A stretch of 64,000 bases of DNA from Fusobacterium mortiferum ATCC 9817 (GTDB lineage: Bacteria; Fusobacteriota; Fusobacteriia; Fusobacteriales; Fusobacteriaceae): NCBI RefSeq assembly GCF_000158195.2, contig NZ_GL987994.1, forward strand, positions 368,343 to 432,342, in the 5' to 3' direction. The position numbers were made by a program, and so were the translations under genes. Position 1 is the first letter of the stretch. Every line of letters begins with the position of its first letter. Of the stretch, positions 18,942-27,173 are shown in pieces. The notes under the pieces were generated by a model. It saw only the letters and a program-made list of their open reading frames with translations. It was not told the DNA's origin and made no database searches.

Positions 18942-19700
18942 TTAATTTATAAAATATTCTAATCTTTTTGAGATTTCTTCACAAGTTTTCTGCATCTCTT
19001 TAACTAAGAATTTCGATTTTTCATCTGTTAAATCATCAGGAAAACAAGGACAACTAATAGCAGCTATAATTCTATTTTTTTTATCTAATATTGGAACTGC
19101 GACAGCTTTAATATTTTTTGAGTGTTCCATATTATCATAAGAAACTTTTTGTATATTAATTTTAAGTAATTCTTCTTTTAACTTTTCTCTGTCTGTTATG
19201 GTATTATCAGTATATTTTGGGAGAGTTTTAGTAAGGAGTTTATTTAATTTGCTTTCACTAAGTTGACAAATAAGAAGCTTACTAGCTGCTCCAGCATGAA
19301 GTGGAAAAATAGCATTTTCTGCTACAGATACTTTTATTAAATCACTACTTTCAACAGTAGCAATACTTCTAATTTTATCATTATCAAGAACACTTAATTT
19401 AAATGTTTCTTTAAATTTTAAAGATAATTCTTCAAGATATGGATGAGTTATATTCTTAATAAGAGTATATTTTTCATATCTATTAGAGAAAAAGTAAAAT
19501 TTTTCTCCTAAAGTGTACTCTTTATCTTGATAATTGAGATACTTTAAGTTAGTAAGTACTTCTAAAAGTCTATTGACAGTTGCCTTAGGAAGATTTAAAT
19601 CTTTAGAAATAGAACTTTGAGTAGCTGAATATTTATAGTAAAGATAGTTAAAAATTTTATCTGCTTTATCAATAGCAGGAACTTTTGATTTTTCTTCCAA
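18942..19700 (-). CDS. IclR-family regulator (KdgR-like)
   Basis: Regulator of 252 aa with an N-terminal winged helix (about 10-70; SISKDLNLPKATVNRLLEVL) and a C-terminal IclR effector domain (about 80-250; HAGAASKLLICQL, AVPILDKKNRIIAAISCP). In many bacteria KdgR of this family represses pectin genes and senses KDG, the product of the pathway encoded next door. The functional link here is by proximity only. The sequence upstream has a TATAAT on the opposite strand that belongs to the divergent structured RNA. Confidence 0.82.
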   Translation of the reverse strand: MEEKSKVPAIDKADKIFNYLYYKYSATQSSISKDLNLPKATVNRLLEVLTNLKYLNYQDKEYTLGEKFYFFSNRYEKYTLIKNITHPYLEELSLKFKETFKLSVLDNDKIRSIATVESSDLIKVSVAENAIFPLHAGAASKLLICQLSESKLNKLLTKTLPKYTDNTITDREKLKEELLKINIQKVSYDNMEHSKNIKAVAVPILDKKNRIIAAISCPCFPDDLTDEKSKFLVKEMQKTCEEISKRLEYFIN

Positions 19701-19753
19701 GATGACTCCCTCCCTGTATCTTTTTTACCCTTCCATTTTTATTTTTTATGTGG

Positions 19754-19759
19754 TATAAT
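19754..19759 (+). promoter_or_regulatory. -10 element (TATAAT) of the 6S-like RNA
   Basis: A perfect TATAAT ends 9 bases before the start of a 13-bp closing stem at 19769. The -35 candidate TTCCAT (19731-19736, 17-base spacer) is weak. Transcription is expected to begin near 19766-19768. Confidence 0.55.
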
Positions 19760-19766
19760 ATAGAAA

Positions 19767-19925
19767 AGATATAAGGGAAACAATAACCCACAAGGGTTGA
19801 GGGTAACTCTTAAAGAGCTATTTTGATAGTAAACTCAAAACGTCTAACTTTAACTACTATCTTAAAATAATTCTTCATAAGTTAAACCCCCTTTCTTGCA
19901 AGAATTAAGGTTTCCCTTATATATT
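19767..19925 (+). ncRNA. Structured RNA of 6S (SsrS) architecture
   Basis: About 157 bases without a coding frame, bounded by a perfect 13-bp inverted repeat (ATATAAGGGAAAC at 19769-19781, complement at 19910-19922). Inside are small hairpins on both sides of an open region: AACCC-ACAA-GGGTT on the 5' side and TTCT-TGCA-AGAA on the 3' side. Beyond them a long imperfect stem pairs GGGTAACTCTTAAAGAG with a downstream strand ending in AAGTTAAACCC, closed by GATAGT / ACTATC. Closing stem, central bubble and long terminal stem are the 6S RNA layout. Identity rests on fold shape, not on a sequence match. Confidence 0.55.
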
Positions 19926-19999
19926 TATTATATCATAGTAGAATTGTTATATCAAGAATTAGAGAGGATTTTCTAGTTCTTTTTTATTTTTTGAACTTG

Positions 20000-20028
20000 T
20001 TGACAGTAAAAAATCTTTATGCTAGTAT
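20000..20028 (+). promoter_or_regulatory. Promoter of the M20 amidohydrolase gene
   Basis: Consensus -35 TTGACA at 20000-20005 with a 17-base spacer to TAGTAT at 20023-20028, preceded by TGC (extended -10). An overlapping TATAGT at 20026 is less well spaced. The promoter lies downstream of an upstream in-frame start at 19991, so that start cannot be used. Confidence 0.65.
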
Positions 20029-20059
20029 AGTAGAAAATATTAAAAAGTTGGAGGAAAAG

Positions 20060-21253
20060 ATGGAGTTAAAAAAAGAATTATACAAGATAGAGGATGAGTT
20101 AAAAAAGGAGATAGAAGGAGTATCTGATTATATTTTTAAAAATCCAGAATTAGGAAATGAGGAGTATAAGGCAGTAGAATTTTTAATAAAAGAGTTAGAA
20201 AAAAATAATTTTAGAGTAGAAAAAAATTATTGTGGAATGGAAACAGCTTTTAGAGCTGAGATAGGAGAAGGATCTCCTAAGATAGCTTTTCTAGCTGAGT
20301 ATGATGCTCTACCTGGATATGGAGTAGAGAAGAAACCAGGACATGCTTGTGGGCACAACTGGATAGCAGCTAGTACATATGGAACAGCTCTTGTATTATC
20401 AAAAATGTTGGATAAATTTAATGGAACAATAGTATTTATAGGAACACCAGCAGAGGAAACAGTAGGAGGAAAAGTTCCTATGGTAGAGAGTGGAACTTTT
20501 AATGATGTAGATGTAGTATTTCAGATGCATTTAGAATCTCAGAATAATATAGCTTGTAAAACTTTGGCAATAGATTGTATAAAATTTCAATTTAAAGGAA
20601 GGGCAAGTCATGCAGCTGCTCATCCAGAAGATGGAATTAACGCACTTGATGCTATAAATCTAATGTATGCAGGAATAGGTTGTTTAAGACAACACATTAC
20701 TTCTGATGCCAGAATACATGGAATAATAACTCATGGTGGAGATGCTCCGAATACTGTCCCAGATTTGACAGAGGCAAGATTTCACATTAGAGCAAATAAT
20801 AGGGAGTACCTAAATAATTTAACAGAGAAAGTAATAAATATAGCTAAAGGTGCTAGTATGATGACAGGAACAGAGATGAGTTGGGAGAAATTTGAAAATT
20901 CTTTTGATAATTTAGTAAACTTAAAATCCCTTCAAGAGTTAATGAAAAAAAATCTATTAGAAGTAGGAATAAAAAATATTCAAGATGAGGGAAAAGGAGC
21001 TACTGGTTCATCAGATATTGGGAATGTAAGTCAGGTATGTCCAACAATGTATACAGAAGTGGCATTAGAGATAGAAGAAGTTTGTCATGTACATGATGAA
21101 GCTTATTTAAAATATGTAAATTCAAAAGAAGCTTATGATAAATTACATAGAGGAGTAAAAGCTATGGGAGGTTCTGCTCTTGAAATTTTAACTAATAAGG
21201 AATTGTTAGAGAAAATAAAAAAAGAGTGGAGAGAATTAAAAAATATAAAATAA
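20060..21253 (+). CDS. M20-family metallopeptidase / amidohydrolase
   Basis: Zinc-dependent M20D-type amidohydrolase, 397 aa, related to AbgB-like and N-acyl amino acid hydrolases. Metal-site landmarks are AGHACGHN, the PAEETVGGK acidic pair, FQMHLES and the C-terminal ALEIEEVCHVHDEAYL. The start is set at ATG 20060, directly after GGAGGAAAAG and downstream of a clear promoter. The protein is cytoplasmic. The next gene is a lysine-riboswitch-controlled transporter, so a dipeptide or acyl-lysine substrate is conceivable. That is inference; the substrate cannot be read from sequence. Confidence 0.82.
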   Translation: MELKKELYKIEDELKKEIEGVSDYIFKNPELGNEEYKAVEFLIKELEKNNFRVEKNYCGMETAFRAEIGEGSPKIAFLAEYDALPGYGVEKKPGHACGHNWIAASTYGTALVLSKMLDKFNGTIVFIGTPAEETVGGKVPMVESGTFNDVDVVFQMHLESQNNIACKTLAIDCIKFQFKGRASHAAAHPEDGINALDAINLMYAGIGCLRQHITSDARIHGIITHGGDAPNTVPDLTEARFHIRANNREYLNNLTEKVINIAKGASMMTGTEMSWEKFENSFDNLVNLKSLQELMKKNLLEVGIKNIQDEGKGATGSSDIGNVSQVCPTMYTEVALEIEEVCHVHDEAYLKYVNSKEAYDKLHRGVKAMGGSALEILTNKELLEKIKKEWRELKNIK

Positions 21254-21317
21254 TAATAAAATTATATATAATATATATTTTACAAAAGAAGAAAAGGGGA
21301 GTAAAATAAACACAATA

Positions 21318-21500
21318 AAAAAAGCCGATAGAGGAGCAAATGACAAGAGTAGGATTGTGGAGTTTTGCAAACGACGAAACAATTTGAAAGGGGATTTTGC
21401 CGAAATGGAAAAGAAGCTAAACTTTTCTGTTGGCAATATGAATAATATTCATATTGCTGTCATTGATAAAAAAGGTCAGTGGAGAGCTATCTGTGTGTCA
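21318..21500 (+). promoter_or_regulatory. Lysine riboswitch (L box)
   Basis: Matches the lysine aptamer core in order: GATAGAGG followed by GCAAATGACAAGAGTAG, then TGAAAGGGGATTTTGCCGAAA, a P4 hairpin closed by TGTTGGCAATATG...CATATTGCTGTCA, and GGAGAGCTATCTG. The P1 stem pairs GATAG at 21327-21331 with CTATC at 21487-21491. It lies in the leader of the YfcC-type transporter gene, upstream of an intrinsic terminator. By the known mechanism, lysine binding favours termination, so transporter expression should fall when lysine is plentiful. Confidence 0.93.
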
Positions 21501-21535
21501 TTTTACATATGTTTTTTCTTACATTGTAAATTTAT

Positions 21536-21569
21536 GCCGCAGTTTATATCCGAGACTGTGGCTTTTTTT
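21536..21569 (+). terminator. Riboswitch expression-platform terminator
   Basis: Hairpin GCCGCAGT / ACTGTGGC (21536-21543 and 21555-21562) followed by TTTTTTT. It sits between the lysine aptamer and the start codon at 21612, as expected for transcription attenuation. Confidence 0.88.
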
Positions 21570-21611
21570 ATTATCAATCACTATATAAAAACACTTTGGG
21601 AGGAATTTACA

Positions 21612-23009
21612 ATGGAACAAAGAAAAAGATTTTCAATGCCACACACTTATGTACTAATAGGAATGATATTAGTAATTTTAACAGGACTTACTTATTTAGT
21701 CCCATCTGGGAGTTATCAAAGAGCAGTTGACCCAGTTTTAAATAGAACTATGGTAGTAGCTAACTCATTTGAATATGTAGCACAAACTCCAGTTTCTATA
21801 TTTAGAATGTTTAAAGCTATAATAGATGGGTTAGTATCAACATCTGATATAATATTTTTTATCTTCTTTGCTTATGGATATATTAATATGTTGATAAGTA
21901 CAGGAGCTTTTTATGGGGGACTAGGAACTGTAATAAAAAGATTTAATGGAAGAGAAACATTGATATTTCCAATATTTATGGTAATATTTGGAATTTGTGG
22001 TTCTACATTTGGATTATATGAAGAAACTTATGGATTACTTCCTGCTTTTATGGGAATATCTGTGGCTTTAGGATATGATGCTCTAGTTGGAGGAGCTGCT
22101 GTAATAGTAGGAACAGCTACTGGATTTGCTGCTGCTACTCTTAATCCTTTTACTATAGGAATAGCTCAAGGAATAGCAGAAGTACCTATTGGTTCAGGAA
22201 TTGGACTTAGAACAATAGCTTTTATAGTTTTCCAAGCAACTGCTATAATATATGTTATGATGTATGCTAGAAAAGTGAAATTAAATCCTGAGAAATCAAT
22301 AGTAAAAGATGTTAAATTTAATTTTTCTAACGGAATGACTAGAGATGAATTAGAAGGATTACCTTTTACAAATAAGCATAAATTAATAATGGGATTATTT
22401 TTAATCACTATTGGAATTTTAGTATATGGAACTACCCATTATGGTTGGTATTTAAATGAATTATCTACTTTATTCTTTATAATGATGTTAATAACAGGAT
22501 TAATTGGTGGATATAATTTTAGTCAGATATCTCAACATTTTATTACTTCAACTTCTGATGTGTTATTTGGAGCTTTTGCTGTAGGAGTAGCTAGAGCCTT
22601 AACAATAGTAATGGAAGATGGACAAATAATAGATACAATTATAAATAGTATGGCTGCTACTTTATCTACTCTACCAAAATCAATAGCAGCAGTAGGAATG
22701 GTAGTAGTTCAAAATATGATAAATTTCTTTATTCCATCTGGTTCAGGGCAAGCAGCTACATCTATGCCTATTATGGCACCATTAGCTGATGCTATTGGAC
22801 TTACTAGACAGACAGCTGTATTGGCTTTCCAATTTGGAGATGGATTCTCAAATCTATTTTGGCCAACATCAGCAGCTACTATGTGTGGACTTATGAGTTT
22901 ACCAATCAATAAATGGTATAAATTTATAACTCCATTATTCTTAATTATGTTTGGATTACAAGTTATATTTATAATAATAGCAGTGGCTATTAATTATGGA
23001 CCATTTTAA
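21612..23009 (+). CDS. YfcC-family transporter under lysine control, likely lysine uptake
   Basis: Integral membrane protein of 465 aa with about twelve hydrophobic segments, in the YfcC / C4-dicarboxylate anaerobic carrier-like family. It starts MEQRKRFSMPHTYVLIGMILV and has the family stretches GSTFGLYEETYGLLP and NFFIPSGSGQAATSMPIMAPLAD. The ATG at 21612 follows GGGAGGAATTTACA. A longer open frame runs upstream but encodes the riboswitch, so it is not protein. Family members move amino acids or carboxylates; the lysine riboswitch points to lysine or a lysine-like compound. That specificity is inferred. Confidence 0.85.
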   Translation: MEQRKRFSMPHTYVLIGMILVILTGLTYLVPSGSYQRAVDPVLNRTMVVANSFEYVAQTPVSIFRMFKAIIDGLVSTSDIIFFIFFAYGYINMLISTGAFYGGLGTVIKRFNGRETLIFPIFMVIFGICGSTFGLYEETYGLLPAFMGISVALGYDALVGGAAVIVGTATGFAAATLNPFTIGIAQGIAEVPIGSGIGLRTIAFIVFQATAIIYVMMYARKVKLNPEKSIVKDVKFNFSNGMTRDELEGLPFTNKHKLIMGLFLITIGILVYGTTHYGWYLNELSTLFFIMMLITGLIGGYNFSQISQHFITSTSDVLFGAFAVGVARALTIVMEDGQIIDTIINSMAATLSTLPKSIAAVGMVVVQNMINFFIPSGSGQAATSMPIMAPLADAIGLTRQTAVLAFQFGDGFSNLFWPTSAATMCGLMSLPINKWYKFITPLFLIMFGLQVIFIIIAVAINYGPF

Positions 23010-23049
23010 TAGAAAAGCATAATAAAACTTAAAAATAAAAAAGCAAATA

Positions 23050-23156
23050 GAATAAATAGAGCAAGTTAGTAAAAGTAAAATATAAAAAACAAAATAAATT
23101 AAAGATTTAATATTTATGTTTTTTATTGAGTTAAGCTATACTTGCTCTTTTATTTT
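23050..23156 (+). repeat. Palindromic intergenic repeat, copy A
   Basis: Imperfect palindrome with outer arms AGAGCAAGT (23058-23066) and ACTTGCTCT (23140-23148) and inner arms ATAAAAAACA / TGTTTTTTAT. A related copy is at 62770-62873, with the same AATAAATAGAGCAAGT start and TACTTGCTCTTT end. It could act as a bidirectional terminator for the transporter gene upstream or be a small mobile palindromic repeat. Confidence 0.65.
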
Positions 23157-23201
23157 TAATAAAATTATTTTGAATTATTTTGTGTGTTTTCAATAAAATA
23201 T

Positions 23202-23230
23202 TTGCTTTTTTTAGATAACTAATGTATAAT
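23202..23230 (+). promoter_or_regulatory. Promoter of the acid phosphatase gene
   Basis: TTGCTT at 23202-23207 and TATAAT at 23225-23230 with a 17-base spacer, 31 bases before the gene. Confidence 0.6.
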
Positions 23231-23261
23231 TTAGACAAGTCAAAAGCATAGGAGGAATATG

Positions 23262-24101
23262 ATGAAAAACAAAAAACTTTTATCATTGTTAGCAATATCT
23301 ATAACAATTTTAACTATGACAGGATGTAGCAATTTATATGAGAAAAAAGATGAAAAAGTAGTTCTTACTTATGATGAATTAGCTGCTAGAGAAAATATGA
23401 TGGGAACAAATTGGTATCAAACTTCTGGAGAAGCTAAAGCACTATATTTACAAGGATATAATGTAGCTACTCAGAGATTAAAAGAGTACTTAAAAGTTCC
23501 CCACAGTAAACCATATTCAATAGTTTTAGATTTAGATGAAACTGTAGTAGATAATAGTCCATACCAAGCTGAAAATATTTTAAGAGGAAGAGGATATGAT
23601 ACAGAGTCTTGGGATGAATGGGTACAGATGAAAAAAGCTAAGGCTGTTCCAGGAGCAAAGGAATTTTTACAATTTGCAGATAAAAATGGTGTAAAAATAT
23701 ACTATATTTCTGATAGAGCAGAAAGTCAATTAGAAGCTACTATTGAAAATTTAAAAGCTGAGGGTATACCAGTGCAAGGTGAAGATAGTGTACTATTAAA
23801 AAATAAAGAGGATAAGAGTGGAAAGGTTAATCGTCGTGAATATGTAAAAAAACATACTCAATTAATTATGCTTTTTGGAGATAACTTATCAGATTTTGAT
23901 GTATTCTCTTCTAAGTCAATAGATGAAAGAGATAATAAAGTAGAAGAATTAGCAAAGGAGTTTGGAGATAGATTTATAATCTTCCCTAACCCTATGTATG
24001 GAGCATTTGAAAGTGCTATATATGGAGGAAAATTCCCACAAGCTAAAGAGAAAGTAGAAATAAGAGAGAGTACTTTAAAAAGTTATAAATCTCTTAATTA
24101 A
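23262..24101 (+). CDS. e(P4)-type 5'-nucleotidase / acid phosphatase lipoprotein
   Basis: HAD-superfamily outer-membrane lipoprotein of the e(P4) class, 279 aa from the second of two adjacent ATGs, which has the better spacing to GGAGG. The signal peptide ends in MTGC, so C22 is lipidated. The catalytic DLDETVVDNSPY motif (DxD) and the later YYISDRAE and FGDNLSDF motifs are intact. Known members dephosphorylate NMN and nucleotides outside the cell so that nucleosides can be taken up. A hairpin terminator follows. Confidence 0.9.
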   Translation: MKNKKLLSLLAISITILTMTGCSNLYEKKDEKVVLTYDELAARENMMGTNWYQTSGEAKALYLQGYNVATQRLKEYLKVPHSKPYSIVLDLDETVVDNSPYQAENILRGRGYDTESWDEWVQMKKAKAVPGAKEFLQFADKNGVKIYYISDRAESQLEATIENLKAEGIPVQGEDSVLLKNKEDKSGKVNRREYVKKHTQLIMLFGDNLSDFDVFSSKSIDERDNKVEELAKEFGDRFIIFPNPMYGAFESAIYGGKFPQAKEKVEIRESTLKSYKSLN

Positions 24102-24125
24102 AATTATAAAATAGAATTAATAAAA

Positions 24126-24180
24126 AGAGAAGAAGGAGTGATATAATTTAGGAGATTATAACACTCTTCTTCTTTTTTTT
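24126..24180 (+). terminator. Terminator after the acid phosphatase gene
   Basis: AGAGAAGAAGGAGTG pairs with CACTCTTCTTCT across a loop of about 20 bases and is followed by a long T-run. Confidence 0.8.
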
Positions 24181-24424
24181 ATGTTTAATGGTTATAGAGT
24201 AAAAACAGCTTGAAAAAGTAGAAAAATACTAATTTTTACCTAAAAAGTTAACTAATATAGTTAATTAAAAAATGATTTATAAATTTATATGACTACAAGT
24301 ACCATAAATACTGAGTTTGAATCAAGGTTTAAAACCAGTCTTAAAAAACTGAAAAATATTAGTCATATAATTAATAAAAAGAATAAAATTACAGGTGTAT
24401 AAAACGATTTTATGAGGTCATTTT
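24181..24424. other. Non-coding gap before the CRISPR-linked gene
   Basis: AT-rich stretch without a supported gene. The only structure seen is a spaced inverted repeat ATATGACTA / TAGTCATAT near 24287 and 24358. No promoter facing the 280-aa gene is needed here, because that gene is transcribed toward this gap. Confidence 0.5.
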
Positions 24425-25267
24425 TTAAAGTGGAATTATTAAATATAGAGATTTTATTAGATTCTTTTCATTTTCATCAAGAAGTGAGTTATTTATGACC
24501 TTTAAAGCAATATTTTTATAAAGATTTTTATCTTTATGAAGATATAGTACCTCAGATAGTTTATTTTGTAGTTTGCCATCTATTCCATTAGGAAGAAGAA
24601 AAATTTCAATTAAAGAGTAATAAAGATAAGAAGATTGATTTATACTGATATCTCTATGTAAAATTTTACAAATAAAATTTATATAGTCTTTTAAAAAAGT
24701 TCTTTTGATAACTGGATATCTTTGATAACTTGTAATTTTCCCAATGGATAAAAAACAGTATTCTCTTTGAGTAAAATCTTTTTTTATAATAGAGAAAAGA
24801 ATAGAAAGAGAACTCTTTCCACCAATATTTCCCATTAAGATAATAAATTCTTTTAAATAAGTATCAAAGATAGGTTTATTTTTAAAAGTTAAAATTTTTT
24901 CTTCAATCTTATTTGTAAAAAACTTTGCAAGAATTTTTATAAGATAATGAATGTGAGGATAATAGGTAGAAGAATAGATAAAATTATCAAAAAATTTAAA
25001 AATAAACTGCAAAATATTTTCTTGAATATTTTTTATAGAGTTTATTTGAGAAAGAAGATAAATATATCTATAATTAGAAAAAGAAACAGTAAAATTTAGT
25101 TGTTTAAAAATAATTTCATCTAAATTTAAAATATTTTTAGAAAGTAGAAGAGAGTTTTCCAATGATTTAAATTTTTTTACTATTTCCATTTTATTTTTTA
25201 CCAAGCTTATATGAGGATATTTATTGTAGTAATAATTTAATTCCAAAAAAATTTCCATGATAATCAC
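24425..25267 (-). CDS. Unknown helical protein next to cas1
   Basis: Open frame of 280 aa, not recognised. It is rich in Leu, Ile, Lys and Phe and appears almost wholly alpha-helical, with repeated helix-turn-helix spacing that could suggest a HEAT-like fold. There is no signal peptide or membrane span and no nuclease motif that I can see. It is divergent from cas1 across 122 bases. Codon use resembles the cas genes, so it may belong to the CRISPR locus, but that link is only by position. The first codons read MIIMEIF; the Met at codon 4 is an alternative start. Confidence 0.55.
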   Translation of the reverse strand: MIIMEIFLELNYYYNKYPHISLVKNKMEIVKKFKSLENSLLLSKNILNLDEIIFKQLNFTVSFSNYRYIYLLSQINSIKNIQENILQFIFKFFDNFIYSSTYYPHIHYLIKILAKFFTNKIEEKILTFKNKPIFDTYLKEFIILMGNIGGKSSLSILFSIIKKDFTQREYCFLSIGKITSYQRYPVIKRTFLKDYINFICKILHRDISINQSSYLYYSLIEIFLLPNGIDGKLQNKLSEVLYLHKDKNLYKNIALKVINNSLLDENEKNLIKSLYLIIPL

Positions 25268-25398
25268 CTTTTATTTTTATTTTAACAAGTATAAATTACT
25301 AAAATTTTTTAAAATCTAAAAAGGTAATTTTTAGAAAAAAGGTATTTTAAAAAGAGTATAATTAAGGTAAATAAATTTTTTAATAGGAGATGGTATTA

Positions 25399-26382
25399 AT
25401 GGATTTATTTGTACAAAAAAATGGAAGTAAGATATATAGAGAAAAAGAGTATTTTGTTGTAGAAAGAAAAGAAGAGGGAAAGGAGTATTTTTCATATAAT
25501 CTTATTGATAATATTATAATACAAGAGGGGAATCAATTAACAAGTGATTTTCTTTTAGAGATTATAGAAAAAGATATTCCATTGTATCTTGGGGATAAGT
25601 ATGGAAATATTAGAGGAAAATTTACTCCAATAACCTATAATACCAATAGCAATATAAGAGAAAGACAATATCAACTTTGGATAAGAGAGTATGGAAAAGA
25701 ATTAGGAAAATCTTGGATAATGGAAAAAATAGAGAATCAAAAGAAACATATACAGAAAATTTATTCGAGACGAGGAGTGTTGGATAAATTTTTAGAGATA
25801 GAGAGAAAATTTGATGAGAATATTACAAAAATAAAAAATATTACTTGGAATGATAAGGATTTTGAAAATAGAGTGATGGGATATGAAGGTAGGAGTAGTA
25901 TTTTGTACTATGAAGAGATAAAAAAATTTTTACCAGAAAATTGGAGTTTTACAAAAAGAGAGACACAGGGAGCGAAAGAACCTTATAACATTGTATTAAA
26001 TTATGCTTTTGGTATATTGTATTTTAAATTAGAAAGATATTTAACTTTAGCTGGCTTAGATATACAATTAGGAATTATCCATTCCAATAATAATAAAAGT
26101 AATTCTTTAATTTTTGATTTTATTGAACCTTTTAGAATATTAGCTTGGGAATGTGCTTTTTCACTTTTTAGTAAAAAAGAATTAAATAAAAATTATTTTA
26201 ATCTTAATGAAGGTAAGATTGAATTAGAAGGGAAAAGAGTGATAGCTAAAGATTTATATAATAGATTGAAAAATATAGTAGAGTATAATGGAAAAAAGAT
26301 GAGCTATGAAGAGAAGATTGAAAAAAGAGCTAAAGAACTTGTAAAGGAATTGATGAAAAATGAAATATATAGTAAGTTATGA
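25399..26382 (+). CDS. cas1: CRISPR integrase Cas1
   Basis: Metal-dependent integrase that inserts new spacers together with Cas2. From ATG 25390 the protein is 330 aa, but AGGAG abuts that codon, while ATG 25399 has it nine bases upstream, so 25399 is preferred (327 aa, MDLFVQKNG). Catalytic residues, numbered from 25390, are E166 in GYEGRSSILYY, H231 in GIIHSNNNKSNSL and the acidic FDFIEPFR (D243/E246). A candidate -10 TATAAT is at 25357-25362. The 3' end overlaps the first cas2 by 23 bases. Confidence 0.95.
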   Translation: MDLFVQKNGSKIYREKEYFVVERKEEGKEYFSYNLIDNIIIQEGNQLTSDFLLEIIEKDIPLYLGDKYGNIRGKFTPITYNTNSNIRERQYQLWIREYGKELGKSWIMEKIENQKKHIQKIYSRRGVLDKFLEIERKFDENITKIKNITWNDKDFENRVMGYEGRSSILYYEEIKKFLPENWSFTKRETQGAKEPYNIVLNYAFGILYFKLERYLTLAGLDIQLGIIHSNNNKSNSLIFDFIEPFRILAWECAFSLFSKKELNKNYFNLNEGKIELEGKRVIAKDLYNRLKNIVEYNGKKMSYEEKIEKRAKELVKELMKNEIYSKL

Positions 26383-26650
26383 TATTTCAGTTGGAAAAAT
26401 TAGAAAAGAGTTTAGTGATTTTTTAAAAAGCGAGGGATTTATTAGGATACAAAAGTCTGTATTTTTAGGAAAAATAAATAAGAAATATATGTATAAAAGA
26501 TTTAGAGATTGGATAGAAAAAATAGATAAGATAGAAGATTCGATTATAGTTTTTCCTCTATGTGATTTAGATTTTGAAGAATCTTATTTTTTAGGAATAA
26601 CTTTTGATATAAAAGATATTGAAAAGTTTGAAAATATGTTTATAATGTGA
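26360..26650 (+). CDS. cas2: Cas2, first copy
   Basis: Small ferredoxin-fold protein, 96 aa, that bridges Cas1 dimers in the spacer integration complex. It has the N-terminal strand KYIVSYDIS with the conserved Asp at position 8 and the RIQKSVFLG motif. It overlaps the cas1 end by 23 bases, so translation is coupled. A second Cas2-like gene follows after 6 bases. Confidence 0.92.
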   Translation: MKYIVSYDISVGKIRKEFSDFLKSEGFIRIQKSVFLGKINKKYMYKRFRDWIEKIDKIEDSIIVFPLCDLDFEESYFLGITFDIKDIEKFENMFIM

Positions 26651-26656
26651 GGAAGT

Positions 26657-26941
26657 ATGAAAGTTATAATAGCTTATGATATAATAGAAAATGGAGTGAG
26701 AAATAGAATAATAGAAGTTTTATTAGAAGAAGGAATGATGAGAATACAAAAATCTGTATTTTTTGGAGAAATCAATGAGAAAAAAATAAAAAAATTAGTT
26801 AAAAGAGTAGAAGGAATAATTGATAAGGAGATAGATTCATTATATTTTTTTAAATTATGTGAGAAGGATTTCTCTAAGGTAAATTATTTTGGAAAAAATA
26901 TAGAGTTTCATTTTTTTAATAAAGATTTTTTTATAATATGA
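26657..26941 (+). CDS. cas2: Cas2, second copy
   Basis: Second Cas2-like protein, 94 aa: KVIIAYDI with Asp at position 8 and RIQKSVFFGEI. It is clearly homologous to the first copy but diverged along its whole length, so this is not a recent duplication. It ends 25 bases before the conserved leader of array 1. It could form a heterodimer with the first copy, or one of the two may be regulatory. Confidence 0.9.
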   Translation: MKVIIAYDIIENGVRNRIIEVLLEEGMMRIQKSVFFGEINEKKIKKLVKRVEGIIDKEIDSLYFFKLCEKDFSKVNYFGKNIEFHFFNKDFFII

Positions 26942-26965
26942 TATTGATTTTATTTTTGAAATAGA

Positions 26966-27173
26966 GTAGAATATAGAAAACGGAATGAGAGGAAAAAAGA
27001 TAAAATACCTTTCAACTCCTTTTAAATAGAGAGCTAGGAAAGACGAAATGGATATAAAAAATAGAAGTTTTTAGATGGAAAAGTGGTAAAAACTAGTAAA
27101 AAAGAGTAAAAATTAACGAAAGAAAAAAGAGTTAGAAGTAAGGAAAAAAGATAGATTGAGTTAAAAATATAGG
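26966..27173 (+). promoter_or_regulatory. Leader of CRISPR array 1
   Basis: Stretch of about 208 bases without a gene, closely similar to 36599-36806 ahead of array 2. Shared blocks include GTAGAATATAGAAAACGG, AATTAACGAAAGAAAAAA and an identical final block AAAAAGATAGATTGAGTT that continues to the repeat. Leaders hold the array promoter and the integration signal for Cas1-Cas2. Confidence 0.85.

Noticed and set aside
19991-20059. N-terminal extension of the M20 hydrolase
   Set aside because: It overlaps a consensus promoter (TTGACA at 20000), so it would not be transcribed from there. ATG 20060 has the ribosome-binding site.
21357-21611. N-terminal extension of the transporter frame
   Set aside because: This stretch is the lysine riboswitch and its terminator. 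The real start is at 21612 with a good ribosome-binding site.
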